A stretch of DNA of 64,000 bases from Gammaproteobacteria bacterium (lineage in GTDB: Bacteria; Pseudomonadota; Gammaproteobacteria; Ga0077536): positions 363,115 to 427,114 of the forward strand of contig JACQWY010000022.1 of the NCBI GenBank assembly GCA_016209015.1, given 5' to 3'. Of the stretch, positions 1 through 8,034 are shown piece after piece. Numbering within the stretch: position 1 is the first letter of the stretch; the number at the start of each line of letters is the position of its first letter. The translations under genes were made by a program, and so were the position numbers. The notes beneath the pieces were generated by a model. The model was not told the DNA's origin and searched no databases. It saw nothing but the letters and a program-made list of their open reading frames with translations.

Positions 1-561
1 GCCGACGTCGTAGTCCTGGGAACCTTCCTGCCGCGCGCCCCACTCGGGAGCGCTTGCGGGGGGCCATTCCTGCCCGAGCGCCTGGGTGAAAAGCGCATAC
101 TCGTGATGCGCGATGTCGTTCTTCAACAGGCGATGTACCGTGATCACGTCCGTCCCGAAGAGCTTCGCATGCTGCTTGATGCGGCTCTCGGCGACGGCGC
201 CGTAGTGCGCGACGATCTTCAACGTCAGCGCATGGGCGGTCACGCAGGCGCCGCACTGGCAGATGCGTTGCGTCTCGTAGAGCCGCAGATGACCGTGAAA
301 ACTGTCGAACATCTTCCGGATCTGCCGGAAGAAGGCGTCGGGGGCCGGCGGGTCCCCTAACCGGTAGAAGAGAATGGCATCGCCTTCCACTTCCGACACC
401 TGCAAGCCGAGCTCGTTGGCGTCCATCAGCTTTTCCAGGAGCTCTTCGATGATGTGACGACTGTGCGCGATCTCGGTGCTCTTCACGAATTGCGTGAAGC
501 CGCTGATGTCGGGAACGAACAGGAGCGCAGGAGCAGCCGGTTCCGTCGCTTGTGGAGCCAT
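1..561 (-). CDS. DUF2652 family protein, nucleotide-cyclase-like (partial, C-terminus outside window)
   Basis: The reading frame is open from an ATG at 561 down to base 1 without a stop, so 187 residues of the N-terminal part are present. Residues 18-23 read DISGFT and a later EGDAILF segment follows. These resemble the two metal-binding aspartate motifs of class III nucleotide cyclases, and the family matches what I know as DUF2652. A Cys-rich CQCGAC stretch lies in the middle. No signal peptide or membrane segment is visible. Cyclase activity is not established for this family, so a signalling role is only a possibility. The start is supported by the conserved motif beginning shortly after the ATG. 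Confidence 0.75.
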   Translation of the reverse strand, partial: MAPQATEPAAPALLFVPDISGFTQFVKSTEIAHSRHIIEELLEKLMDANELGLQVSEVEGDAILFYRLGDPPAPDAFFRQIRKMFDSFHGHLRLYETQRICQCGACVTAHALTLKIVAHYGAVAESRIKQHAKLFGTDVITVHRLLKNDIAHHEYALFTQALGQEWPPASAPEWGARQEGSQDYDVG

Positions 562-756
562 CGTGATTCCCTCGCCGGCAGTGACCTGCAGGCATTCGTT
601 GCACCAGGTTGCGTGCGTCGGCCCGGCCGGCGACCGGTTTCGGACCCCGGAGCCTGGCGCGCGCGCCGCGTTTGTGGGACCGCGACGTCGTGGAGCCCGG
701 AACCCGGCGCGGGATCGCACGCCCAGTGCCGGGCGTGAGATCGAGGTAGCGCGACG
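562..756. other. Intergenic stretch, nothing recognised
   Basis: Bases between the DUF2652 start and the miniature element. I see no convincing gene, promoter hexamers or hairpin here. With the miniature element it makes up a 350-bp gap between genes. Confidence 0.5.
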
Positions 757-915
757 CTAGGGAAGCTCTGAATTAGTTCAGAGCTTCCTGCGGCACAGGG
801 ATGTGCCGCCGTGAACAGTGGCGTAAGCCATTGTTCACGGGAGGCCGGCAAGAACACGCTTCTTGCCGGCCGCGCTCTGAAAAGTCCAGGATGGACTTAT
901 TCAGAGCTTCCCTAG
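757..915. mobile_element. MITE-like non-autonomous IS5-type element, copy 1 (complete)
   Basis: Flanked on both sides by CTAG (757-760 and 912-915), which fits the 4-bp YTAR target duplication of IS5-family elements. The ends are inverted: GGAAGCTCTGAAT on the left and its complement on the right. The left-end pattern GGAAGCTCTGAAYAAG resembles the IS5 end GGAAGGTGCGAAYAAG that I recall. There is no transposase gene inside. The interior folds into consecutive hairpins: ggaagctctgaa/ttcagagcttcc, gcggcac/gtgccgc, gtgaaca/tgttcac, ggccggcaagaa/ttcttgccggcc and a last long one around aagtcc/ggactt. A second copy in the same orientation sits at the right window edge. ORFs that cross this element are spurious. 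Confidence 0.8.
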
Positions 916-1772
916 ATCAGATCCGTCTCCGCCGGCTCCGCGATCACCTCGTTCTCGAGATGCCCGAGGCCCTCGATCTCGACGCGCACCTTGTCGCCGA
1001 CCTTCAGATATTTGTGCGGCTTGAACCCGATGCCGACGCCGCTCGGGGTGCCGGTCAGAATCAAATCACCGGGCTCGAGCGTGAACGCCTTCGTCAGTGT
1101 CTCGATCTGCTGATAGCAGTCGAAGACGAGATGCCGCGTGTTCGAATCCTGGCGGAGCTCGCCATTGACCCGGGTCGTGAGCGCGAGCGCGTGCGGATCG
1201 CCGGCTTCGTCCGGCGTGACGATGAAAGGCCCGAACGGACAATGCGTGTCGAAGGACTTGCCGAGCGTGAACGTCTGCGCCCAGAACTGCCAGTCGCGCA
1301 CGCTCACGTCGTTCGTCACGCAGAAGCCGGCGATGACCTCGTGGGCGCGCTCGCGCGGCACGTGGCGGCAGCGGCGGCCGATGACGAAGCCGAGCTCGCC
1401 TTCGTAGTCGAGCTTCTCGGAGACGCGCGGCATGTGGATGGGCGCATACGGTCCCTGCGCGGACGTCGACTGCTTGTTGAAGAACAGCGGGAACGTCGGC
1501 GTCTCGAGCTTCGTCTCCGCGATGTGGTCCGCGTAGTTGAGGCCGATCGCGAGAATCTTCGGCGGACGCAGCACCGGCGGGCAGAGCGTGACGGCCGCGA
1601 GCTCGTGGCGGGGACCGTCGGCGCGCGCGGCGGCGGCGAGTGCCTCGGGGCCGGCGGCCAGGAACGCGCTCATCTCGCGCGGCAGGCCGGGGGTGTCGAT
1701 TTCGATCAGGGTGTCGCCGCTCACGCGGCCGAGCCGGGGCGTGCCGCCGGCGAGGAAAGTGGCAAGTCTCAC
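912..1772 (-). CDS. Fumarylacetoacetate hydrolase (FAH) family protein
   Basis: 286 residues, starting at a GTG preceded by GGGAGA. The C-terminal catalytic FAH domain carries DYEGELG at 122-128, with the metal-ligand glutamates E124 and E126, and the partner aspartate D155 in TNDVS. The GDLILTGTPSGVG loop typical of the family lies near residues 230-245. Family members hydrolyse or decarboxylate beta-keto acids or hydrate dienoates, using Mg2+ or Mn2+ in the cytoplasm. It is the last gene of the acetone-carboxylase-like operon, 89 bp after acxA, so cleavage or hydration of the carboxylated keto product is a reasonable inference. Its TAG stop coincides with the CTAG repeat of the miniature element. 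Confidence 0.9.
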   Translation of the reverse strand: MRLATFLAGGTPRLGRVSGDTLIEIDTPGLPREMSAFLAAGPEALAAAARADGPRHELAAVTLCPPVLRPPKILAIGLNYADHIAETKLETPTFPLFFNKQSTSAQGPYAPIHMPRVSEKLDYEGELGFVIGRRCRHVPRERAHEVIAGFCVTNDVSVRDWQFWAQTFTLGKSFDTHCPFGPFIVTPDEAGDPHALALTTRVNGELRQDSNTRHLVFDCYQQIETLTKAFTLEPGDLILTGTPSGVGIGFKPHKYLKVGDKVRVEIEGLGHLENEVIAEPAETDLI

Positions 1773-1828
1773 GATGGTCTCCCGTGTTTGAAAATCGCTG
1801 AAGGCCTCCGTCCTGACGCTTCAGAGGG

Positions 1829-1853
1829 GTGCCGCGGCGCGATGCCGCGGCAC
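1829..1853 (-). promoter_or_regulatory. Intercistronic stem-loop after acxA
   Basis: A perfect 10-bp stem, GTGCCGCGGC with GCCGCGGCAC, with loop ATCGC on the transcribed (minus) strand, 8 nt past the acxA stop. There is no T-run, so it is not an obvious terminator. An mRNA-processing or stability element is more likely. Confidence 0.55.
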
Positions 1854-1861
1854 GGTCCGGC

Positions 1862-4012
1862 TCAACGGTAATGCAGGATGCGGTATTTGTCGAAGCTCAT
1901 GCTGCGGCCCGGCGGAATGACCACCGTCGTCATGGGGTCACGGATGATCGCCGGGCCCTCGACGACGTTGCCGGCCTCGAGCTCCACCATCTCGTAGACC
2001 GAGAACGGCGTCCACTGCCCGCCGTGATAGACGTTGCGCGATTCGACATAGGCCTTGTCGGAAGGCTTCGCCCCGGCGAGCGGGTGCGCGGCGAGCATCG
2101 GCTGGGGCTTCGGCGCGATCGCTTCGAGATACACGGCCGTCAGCGAATAGCCCGCGTCCGGGAAGCGCGCACCTTCGGGGTAGACTTTCGTGTACATCGT
2201 CTCGAAGGCCTCGATCAGACGCTCGACGTCCTTCTCGTCCGCCATGTGGCCGTCGGCGAGGCGCGTGTCGAAGCTCTCGAGCTGGCCGATGTAGCGCGCG
2301 GCGATGCCGTAGCGGAACGTGACCTGCTTCGGATCCGCACCTTCGCGTTCCATCTCGAAGCGCGCCTCGTCCTCGAGCTCGCGCCAGGCGTTGCGGATCT
2401 GCTGCGCGACTTTCGCCTTGCCGGCGGCGTCGAGCGCATTCGGGACGAGGACGCGCAGGCCGCGATCGTAGCGGTGCATGTATTCCGCGCAGGCCGCGCC
2501 GAACGCCGAGAAGCCCGCGGCCCAGGGCAGGGTGATGACGTCCTGGAAGTCGATGCCGTTCGCGAAGCCGTGCATGTGCACCGGGCCCGCGCCGCCGTAG
2601 TAGAGCAGCGTGAAATCGTGGGTGTCGTAGCCCTTCGCGGCGATCATCGTGCGCAGGAGATCGTTCATCTGCGTGTTCACGATGTCGAGCACGCCGGCGC
2701 CGGCTTCGTACACGGTGAGTCCGAGCGGCTTCGCGACGGCCTCTTCCAGTGCGGCGAGCGCGGCTTCGCGGTTCAGCTTCACCTGGCCGCCGAGGAAGTA
2801 ATCGGGATCGACGTAGCCGAGCGCGACGTTGATGTCGGTCACCGTCAGGCGATCGAAGTTCAGGCACACGCCCACCTTCGCGCCCGCGCTGTCGGGACCG
2901 ACGTGCAGGCGCTTGTATTCGTCGACCCACACGACCGAGCCCGCGCCGCTGCCGACGGAATCGAGCTCGACCATCGGCAAGGCCAGACGATGGCCGGCGA
3001 TGTCCGCGCTCTTCGTGATGCCGATGCGGCCGTCGACGAGGAGGCCGACGTCGAAGCTCGTGCCGCCCATGTCCGCGGTCACGACGTTCTCGAGTCCCAG
3101 TTGCTCGCCGATGAACTGCGCGCCGATGAGGCCGCCGATCGGGCCCGAGATCATCGTTTCATAGAGACGTGGATACTCCATGTTCACGGCGCCGCCGTAG
3201 GAGAGCAGCGTCAGCAGCCGCCCGCGATAGCCGTAGGCCTGCGCCTGCTTCTCGACCGCGAGCAGCGAATCGCGCACGAGCTCGGCCGCGAAGCACTGGA
3301 ACAAGAGACTCTTCAGGCGATTGTTCTCCTTCGCGACGGGCGCGACGTCCGCCGAGCAGACGACCGGCACGTCGATGCCGCGCGACTTCATCACGGATTC
3401 GACGATTTCCTTCGCGCGATGCTCGTGGCGCGGATCGACGAAGGAGTAGAGGAAGAGGATGCCGATGACTTCGACGTCCTTGTCGAGCATCTTCAGCGTC
3501 GCCTCGCGCACCTGGCGCTCGTTCACGGCGATCATCTCCGTGCCCGGCGCGAGATGGATGTTGCCGTGATAGCAGCCGCCGCTCATGCGCTCGCTGACGC
3601 CGAAGACGAGCTTCGGATCGACGAGCGGGCGCGTGTGGCGATGCAATTGCTGGTGCAGCACTTCGGCCTGGCTCTGGCCGAGATAGGTGAGCCCGCCTTC
3701 CATGACCGTGATGTCCTCGAAGCCGCGCGTGACGAGGAGCCCGACCTTGCGGCCGCGCCCGGTCAGCACGGTGTTCAGCATGCCCGTGCCGCAATAGATG
3801 TCGGCGCCGCAGCGCGCGTGCACGTCCTCGGCCGTCATGCCGATGCTCTCGGCGGCGTCCACCACGGACTCGCGGTAGCTCTGCGCCTCGTCCTCGCGGC
3901 GGCTGATGGATTTGCCGACCGTGAAGCTGCCGTCCGGCTTGACCAGGATCGCGTCGGTCATGGTGCCGCCCGCGTCGAAGGCGAGGATGTATTGTCGATC
4001 GTCATTGCTCAT
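1862..4012 (-). CDS. acxA: Acetone carboxylase-like subunit, hydantoinase A/oxoprolinase family (AcxA-type)
   Basis: 716 residues from the ATG at 4012; an upstream in-frame ATG at 4156 would add a poor leader. The N-terminal ASKHA ATPase signature FDAGGTMTDAIL starts near residue 11, and the middle contains ADMGGTSFDVG and GSGAGS phosphate-binding segments. The length matches the beta subunit of acetone carboxylase (about 717 residues). In that enzyme this subunit uses ATP to activate the ketone and bicarbonate, and the Mn-containing alpha subunit completes carboxylation to acetoacetate. The neighbouring AcxC-like subunit separates it from plain hydantoinases. The real substrate (acetone, butanone or an aryl ketone) cannot be read from sequence. 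Confidence 0.85.
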   Translation of the reverse strand: MSNDDRQYILAFDAGGTMTDAILVKPDGSFTVGKSISRREDEAQSYRESVVDAAESIGMTAEDVHARCGADIYCGTGMLNTVLTGRGRKVGLLVTRGFEDITVMEGGLTYLGQSQAEVLHQQLHRHTRPLVDPKLVFGVSERMSGGCYHGNIHLAPGTEMIAVNERQVREATLKMLDKDVEVIGILFLYSFVDPRHEHRAKEIVESVMKSRGIDVPVVCSADVAPVAKENNRLKSLLFQCFAAELVRDSLLAVEKQAQAYGYRGRLLTLLSYGGAVNMEYPRLYETMISGPIGGLIGAQFIGEQLGLENVVTADMGGTSFDVGLLVDGRIGITKSADIAGHRLALPMVELDSVGSGAGSVVWVDEYKRLHVGPDSAGAKVGVCLNFDRLTVTDINVALGYVDPDYFLGGQVKLNREAALAALEEAVAKPLGLTVYEAGAGVLDIVNTQMNDLLRTMIAAKGYDTHDFTLLYYGGAGPVHMHGFANGIDFQDVITLPWAAGFSAFGAACAEYMHRYDRGLRVLVPNALDAAGKAKVAQQIRNAWRELEDEARFEMEREGADPKQVTFRYGIAARYIGQLESFDTRLADGHMADEKDVERLIEAFETMYTKVYPEGARFPDAGYSLTAVYLEAIAPKPQPMLAAHPLAGAKPSDKAYVESRNVYHGGQWTPFSVYEMVELEAGNVVEGPAIIRDPMTTVVIPPGRSMSFDKYRILHYR

Positions 4013-4080
4013 CGTGAACTCCGTGTGAAGCTGCGCGCCTTCGTCACGCGAGGCGCGGCTGTCGTGCGAATCCGGAATGG

Positions 4081-4101
4081 GCGGCGGGGCGAACCCGCCG
4101 C
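4081..4101 (-). promoter_or_regulatory. Intercistronic stem-loop after acxC
   Basis: An 8-bp stem, GCGGCGGG with CCCGCCGC, with loop TTCGC on the minus strand, located 8 nt after the acxC stop inside the 97-bp acxC-acxA gap. No T-run follows. It resembles the stem-loops after acxA and in the acxB leader. Confidence 0.5.
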
Positions 4102-4109
4102 GCAATCGA

Positions 4110-4679
4110 TCAGTGCGCCGCCCAGCGGCGCGTGATCTCGGCGGTGTGATCCGCATACCAGGCCGGTGCTTCGTCCGGCAGCGGACGGCCGAGCGTTTCC
4201 CGGTAGTACTTGTCGAGGTCGGGCAGCATCTCGAAGACGATCGGATAGCCCGGGGCCACGACTTCCACCGCGTGCTGGGTCGCGCACCCGGGGCAGAAGA
4301 ACTCGCGGATTTCCTGCCAGCCCGGCTCCGGACAGGCCGGTGCGGGATCGTAGACTTCGCGCATCTCGGCGAGCGTGCGGCGCGTGCGGATGCGGCAGCC
4401 GAGCTTCCAGTTCCGGCGGTAGTCGCCGAACTCGTGGCCGCAGGCGCATTTCACGACCCGGCCGCCCGTGCCCGTGCGCACGATGTAGAGCTTGTCGCCG
4501 AGCCGGAGCAGGATCGGCTCCGGCCAGATCACGCGCTCCTGGAGTGCGGCGGTGTAGTTGATGAAACGTTCGGGATCCTTGCGGCCCATCTTCAGGAGTC
4601 GCAGCACGTTGTCGTCGTCGAGCGTGCCGTCGATGAGCTGCCCGATGAGCTCCTTGCTGATTCCGGCGTCATTCGCCAT
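4110..4679 (-). CDS. acxC: Acetone carboxylase gamma-like subunit (AcxC-type)
   Basis: 189 residues. The pattern KDPERF near residue 34, followed by two zinc-ribbon-like half sites (C78, C80, H82 and C129, C132) and CGHEFGD, matches the small gamma subunit of acetone carboxylase as I know it (about 168 residues). It starts 4 bp after the acxB stop, so the two are probably translationally coupled. This subunit is what makes the operon acetone-carboxylase-like rather than hydantoinase-like. In the characterised enzyme gamma sits in an alpha2beta2gamma2 complex and is thought to hold a zinc site. It is slightly longer than the usual family size because of an N-terminal extension. Confidence 0.85.
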   Translation of the reverse strand: MANDAGISKELIGQLIDGTLDDDNVLRLLKMGRKDPERFINYTAALQERVIWPEPILLRLGDKLYIVRTGTGGRVVKCACGHEFGDYRRNWKLGCRIRTRRTLAEMREVYDPAPACPEPGWQEIREFFCPGCATQHAVEVVAPGYPIVFEMLPDLDKYYRETLGRPLPDEAPAWYADHTAEITRRWAAH

Positions 4680-4683
4680 GGTC

Positions 4684-6924
4684 TTACTCCGCGCTGAACT
4701 TGAAGGCTTCGGGGACCTGCCAGAAGTCCCGGAACTCGCGATCGAATTTCGCGAACGAGAGGCTCTGCGCGTACATCTCGCGCACCTCCGGCACGAAGTC
4801 CTGCGCCAGCACCTGCTTGCGCTCCGTGGCCCACCATTCGGCCGGATCCTGGGATTCCGCGAGACGCGCTGCGCGCAGCGCCTTGCGCTGCGCTGCCGTC
4901 GCCGCGGCATCGAGCTGCCAGGAACCGTCCGCGGCCTGCGTCGCGACGACGCCGAACATGCGATTCACGAACGCGTAGTCGGGCGTCATGCCGTCGTCGA
5001 GATCGCGGATGACGAGGAGCGGATCGCGATCGAGCGGATCGCCCCAGCCGCCGGAGGAGCCCGCGGCGTCGACGTAGAGATCGTGATCCTTCAGCGCGAG
5101 CTCGGGGCAGTCCGTCTTCCAGATTTCGAGGTTCCTGACGGTGAGCTCGCCGGCATCGATCTGCGCGAGCAGCTCGCGCGCATCGCGCGGCGTTTCGCCC
5201 TTGGCAATGAGATCCGGCAGGTTCGTGCCGCGCGCGGAAATCATGAACGAGCCTGGTCCGGGATACGCGCCGCTCATGCCGAGGCCGGAGGACGTCGTGC
5301 AGGAGAGACCACCGTTCGGGCGCGTCAGCGCGACGTGCTTGCCGGGCTCGACGCACCAGTGCACGGCCGAGTTGCCCGGGCCGCCGCGATACTTGCCGTA
5401 GCCGAAGTAGCCGGGCAGGAGCTTGCGGCCGAGATAGAAGAGCGGCGGCACGCAGCTCTCGAATTCCTCGGCGTCACCGATCGTCGCGAGCTGCGACCAC
5501 GCGGCCCACACCAGCGGCTCGCCGTCCTTGTAGCACCACGCGCCGCGGCCCGTGCCGCCGAGCCATTCGAAGTTCGTGAAGCCGTAGGTCGTGCCGTCCG
5601 TCGTCGTGCCGGCGCCCTGGAACGCACCCCAGTTGCCGTCGACCGTGAAGGCTTCTTCCAGATAGCCGCGCGCGAACGAGGCTTTCGAGATCGCGTTGAA
5701 ACAGATGCTGTTCAGGCTCACGGTCTGCGCCCAGAGATTCGAGTTCGACGTGAACTCGTAGTCCGGGTTGTAGATCGAGCCCTCGGGATAATGGCGCTCG
5801 ACGGCGAGCTCGATGCCGGCCGTGACCTTCGTGTTGTGGGCGAAGGAATTGATCATGCCGAGGAAGACCGCGCAGTCCACGCCACCGGGTGTCGCGTTGT
5901 AGGAGTGATAACCCCAGCGCGAGCTGCCTTCGGTGTCGAGCTTCAGGCCTTTCTCGTTCGGCTCGACGGAGGCGCGGACATGAATGAGCGTGTTCTTGTC
6001 CGCGTGCGACCAGACCTGCTGCAGGCCCTGGTATTTCACGAGCCGGAATGCGCAGCCGTTGTAGGTGCCGGGCACCATCAGGCTCTTCATGTTGTCGACG
6101 ACCATGCGCCGGCTCTCCTCGATGATCTCGCGGATCGCGCGCTTGTAATAGTCGATGCCGAATTCCTGGATGAGCTTGTGGACCGCGGCGTTGATCATCG
6201 CGCAGCCCGCGAGGCGCATCTTGTCGTCGAGGATGTTCATGGTCGCGGCGCGGGTGCGGCGCTCCCAGATCGCCTTCCACCAGCTCTCCTGCTTCAACTT
6301 CCGGCCCGTGCGCATCGGCGGGCAGACGAGGCCGTCCATGAACGTGTCGACCGAGAACGTCGCCCAGGAGCCGGCGACGGGCGCGCCGTTCTCCATCAGG
6401 TGGTTGATACCGACCGCCCAGCCGACGAGCTCGTCCTTTTCGCAGATCGAGACGAAAGAATAGAAGTCGCCCGGGTGCGGCACGCCGCCGGTCTTGCCGT
6501 CCGAGACGGCGTAGACGTCGCCGTCCTCGATGCCGTCGTTCACGTCGTAATCGTGGTCCGCCATGTAGCGGATCGACACCGGGAAGATCGCGGTGTGCGA
6601 GAGGAAGCCGAGCGAGACGGCGAGCGTGTCGCCTTCCGGTGTCGTGAGTCCCCACAGGGATTCGCCCATTTCGCGCGAGCCGGGACTCGCGGCGACGAAG
6701 CGGGCGGATTCACGCGCCGCGAGCACCGCCGCGTGGAGCTTGTTGTAGAAGCGCTCGTATTTGATCGGATCCGCGTCGCGCAGCGACAGCGTCGTGACGC
6801 CGCAGTAATGGCCGGTCTCCGCGGTCAGGCGATCGCGTTCGGCGAGACGTTCGCGCAGTGTGGGGGACGGGGTTCGATACGGCACGACGGCCAGACGGCC
6901 GCGTTCGCTTAGGGCTTCCGCCAT
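4684..6924 (-). CDS. acxB: Acetone carboxylase alpha-like subunit, hydantoinase B/oxoprolinase family (AcxB-type)
   Basis: 746 residues, with an ATG preceded by GAGGAG. It is a full-length HyuB-type catalytic subunit. The region around residues 125-155 (MADHDYDVNDG, then GVPHPGDF) has the His/Asp residues expected to hold the metal in acetone carboxylase alpha, and a glycine-rich GAGTTTDGTTYG segment lies in the second half. First gene of the operon acxB-acxC-acxA-FAH. The gamma gene sits between the two large subunits here, unlike the acxABC order of Xanthobacter. Divergent GntR control is likely. Alternative readings are acetophenone carboxylase or another ATP-dependent ketone carboxylase. 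Confidence 0.85.
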   Translation of the reverse strand: MAEALSERGRLAVVPYRTPSPTLRERLAERDRLTAETGHYCGVTTLSLRDADPIKYERFYNKLHAAVLAARESARFVAASPGSREMGESLWGLTTPEGDTLAVSLGFLSHTAIFPVSIRYMADHDYDVNDGIEDGDVYAVSDGKTGGVPHPGDFYSFVSICEKDELVGWAVGINHLMENGAPVAGSWATFSVDTFMDGLVCPPMRTGRKLKQESWWKAIWERRTRAATMNILDDKMRLAGCAMINAAVHKLIQEFGIDYYKRAIREIIEESRRMVVDNMKSLMVPGTYNGCAFRLVKYQGLQQVWSHADKNTLIHVRASVEPNEKGLKLDTEGSSRWGYHSYNATPGGVDCAVFLGMINSFAHNTKVTAGIELAVERHYPEGSIYNPDYEFTSNSNLWAQTVSLNSICFNAISKASFARGYLEEAFTVDGNWGAFQGAGTTTDGTTYGFTNFEWLGGTGRGAWCYKDGEPLVWAAWSQLATIGDAEEFESCVPPLFYLGRKLLPGYFGYGKYRGGPGNSAVHWCVEPGKHVALTRPNGGLSCTTSSGLGMSGAYPGPGSFMISARGTNLPDLIAKGETPRDARELLAQIDAGELTVRNLEIWKTDCPELALKDHDLYVDAAGSSGGWGDPLDRDPLLVIRDLDDGMTPDYAFVNRMFGVVATQAADGSWQLDAAATAAQRKALRAARLAESQDPAEWWATERKQVLAQDFVPEVREMYAQSLSFAKFDREFRDFWQVPEAFKFSAE

Positions 6925-6982
6925 GATGACCTCTCCTCAAACGTACGCCGGCGGCATCGGGACGCCGGCATGGGCTCGTACC

Positions 6983-7005
6983 CGCCGGAGCGCGAGGCTC
7001 CGGCG
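6983..7005 (-). promoter_or_regulatory. Leader stem-loop upstream of acxB
   Basis: A 9-bp stem, CGCCGGAGC with GCTCCGGCG, with loop CTCGC on the minus strand, about 60 nt before the acxB start and therefore probably in its 5' leader. It shares the pyrimidine-TCGC-type loop with the two intercistronic stem-loops of the same operon. Confidence 0.45.
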
Positions 7006-7086
7006 GTGCGAGGGTTTTCCATCAAGCCCTTCTGTCGAGGGCGCACTCCTGAGCTCGTGGTCCGGCAGCACCGCCAAACCACAGAA

Positions 7087-7127
7087 ATTGTCGAAAATTT
7101 ATTTTTATCGTGGTAATTTTCGAAAAT
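7087..7127. promoter_or_regulatory. Probable GntR operator pair in the acxB/gntR divergent promoter
   Basis: An AT-rich island in GC-rich surroundings holds ATTGTCGAAAAT (7087-7098) and the perfect palindrome ATTTTCGAAAAT (7116-7127), 29 bp apart centre to centre. TTGTCG (7088-7093) and GGTAAT (7112-7117), spaced 18 bp, could be the -35 and -10 of the regulator gene. The two sites would then cover both promoter elements. This fits autoregulation plus control of the acx operon by the adjacent regulator. Binding is inferred, not shown. Confidence 0.6.
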
Positions 7128-7167
7128 CTGGATGGACTGTACTGCGGCGTAGGGGAAGGTGTCAACG

Positions 7168-7935
7168 GTGGAAAATGCCTCTGGAACGGGTGTGGTGAAG
7201 CGCCTGCGTGCAACGGCCGGAACGGGCGGGGAACGAGCCCCCGACAGCGAGGCGTCGGGTTCCGCGACGCTCGCCGGCGCGGTCTATCGGCGGCTGCGCG
7301 ACGACATCATCAGCGGCCGGCTCGAGCCCGGTTCCTGGCTCAAGCTCGAGGCGCTGCGTCAGCGCTACCAGATCGGGATGAGCCCGATCCGCGAGGCGCT
7401 GTCGCGGCTGTCGTCGGATTCTTTCGTCGTCGCGAGCGAGAACCGCGGCTTCCGGGTCGCGGAGCTGTCGCGGGACGATCTCGCCGATCTCACCGAGGCA
7501 CGCGTGGTGATCGAATGCGCGGCGCTGCGCCAGGCGATCGCACAGGGCGACGAGCGCTGGGAGATGGGCATCGTCACCGCGCACTACCGGCTGTCGAAGA
7601 TCGACGCCGAGCTGAAAGAGCGTGCGGGCGAGCTCATGGACGTGTGGGAGGAGGCGAACGGGCGCTTCCACGACGCGCTCGTCGCGGCCTGCGCGTCGCG
7701 CTGGGTCCGGCACTTCCGCGGCCTGCTCTACGATCAGTCGAAGCGCTACCGTCAGTTCTCGCTCCTGCGCAGCGCCGCGCTGCGCGCCATCCAGGACGAG
7801 CACGCGCGGCTGATGGAAGCGACGCTCGCGCGCGAAGCGGACGAGGCAGCGACCCTGCTCGAGTCGCACATGCGCGCGACGGCACGCTATGTCATGAACA
7901 ACATCCCCGAGCAGCCCCCGCCGCGCGAAGCCTGA
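7168..7935 (+). CDS. GntR family transcriptional regulator, FCD (FadR-type) subfamily
   Basis: About 255 residues. I chose the GTG at 7168 because AGGGGAAGG ends 8 nt before it; the upstream GTG at 7159 would overlap that ribosome site. A winged-helix DNA-binding domain occupies roughly residues 35-105, with the GntR pattern LRDDIISGRLEPG and the recognition segment MSPIREALSRL. It is followed by an all-helical FCD ligand-binding domain with candidate metal or ligand histidines (H in GRFHDAL and ESHM). The gene is divergent from the acxBCA operon and shares its promoter region, so it probably senses a ketone-derived metabolite and controls that operon. Confidence 0.85.
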   Translation: MENASGTGVVKRLRATAGTGGERAPDSEASGSATLAGAVYRRLRDDIISGRLEPGSWLKLEALRQRYQIGMSPIREALSRLSSDSFVVASENRGFRVAELSRDDLADLTEARVVIECAALRQAIAQGDERWEMGIVTAHYRLSKIDAELKERAGELMDVWEEANGRFHDALVAACASRWVRHFRGLLYDQSKRYRQFSLLRSAALRAIQDEHARLMEATLAREADEAATLLESHMRATARYVMNNIPEQPPPREA

Positions 7936-8034
7936 GACGCCACGCGCGGTCGCACCCGCATTGACCGCGCGGAGAAGGGCTTCCTACAATCGCCCGCTCA
8001 GTCGCGAAAATAGCAGACGCAGAGGAGAGGTCAC

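Noticed and set aside
483..857. Matching short ORFs at 483-857 and 63751-63954 that look like a conserved protein
   Set aside because: Their shared part is the translation of the MITE-like element, so similarity is due to the repeat and not to a gene.
1829..4135. A 768-residue open frame on the plus strand opposite acxA
   Set aside because: It is the antisense shadow of acxA in GC-rich DNA. Its product is low-complexity Arg/Ala/Asp/His-rich with no motif.
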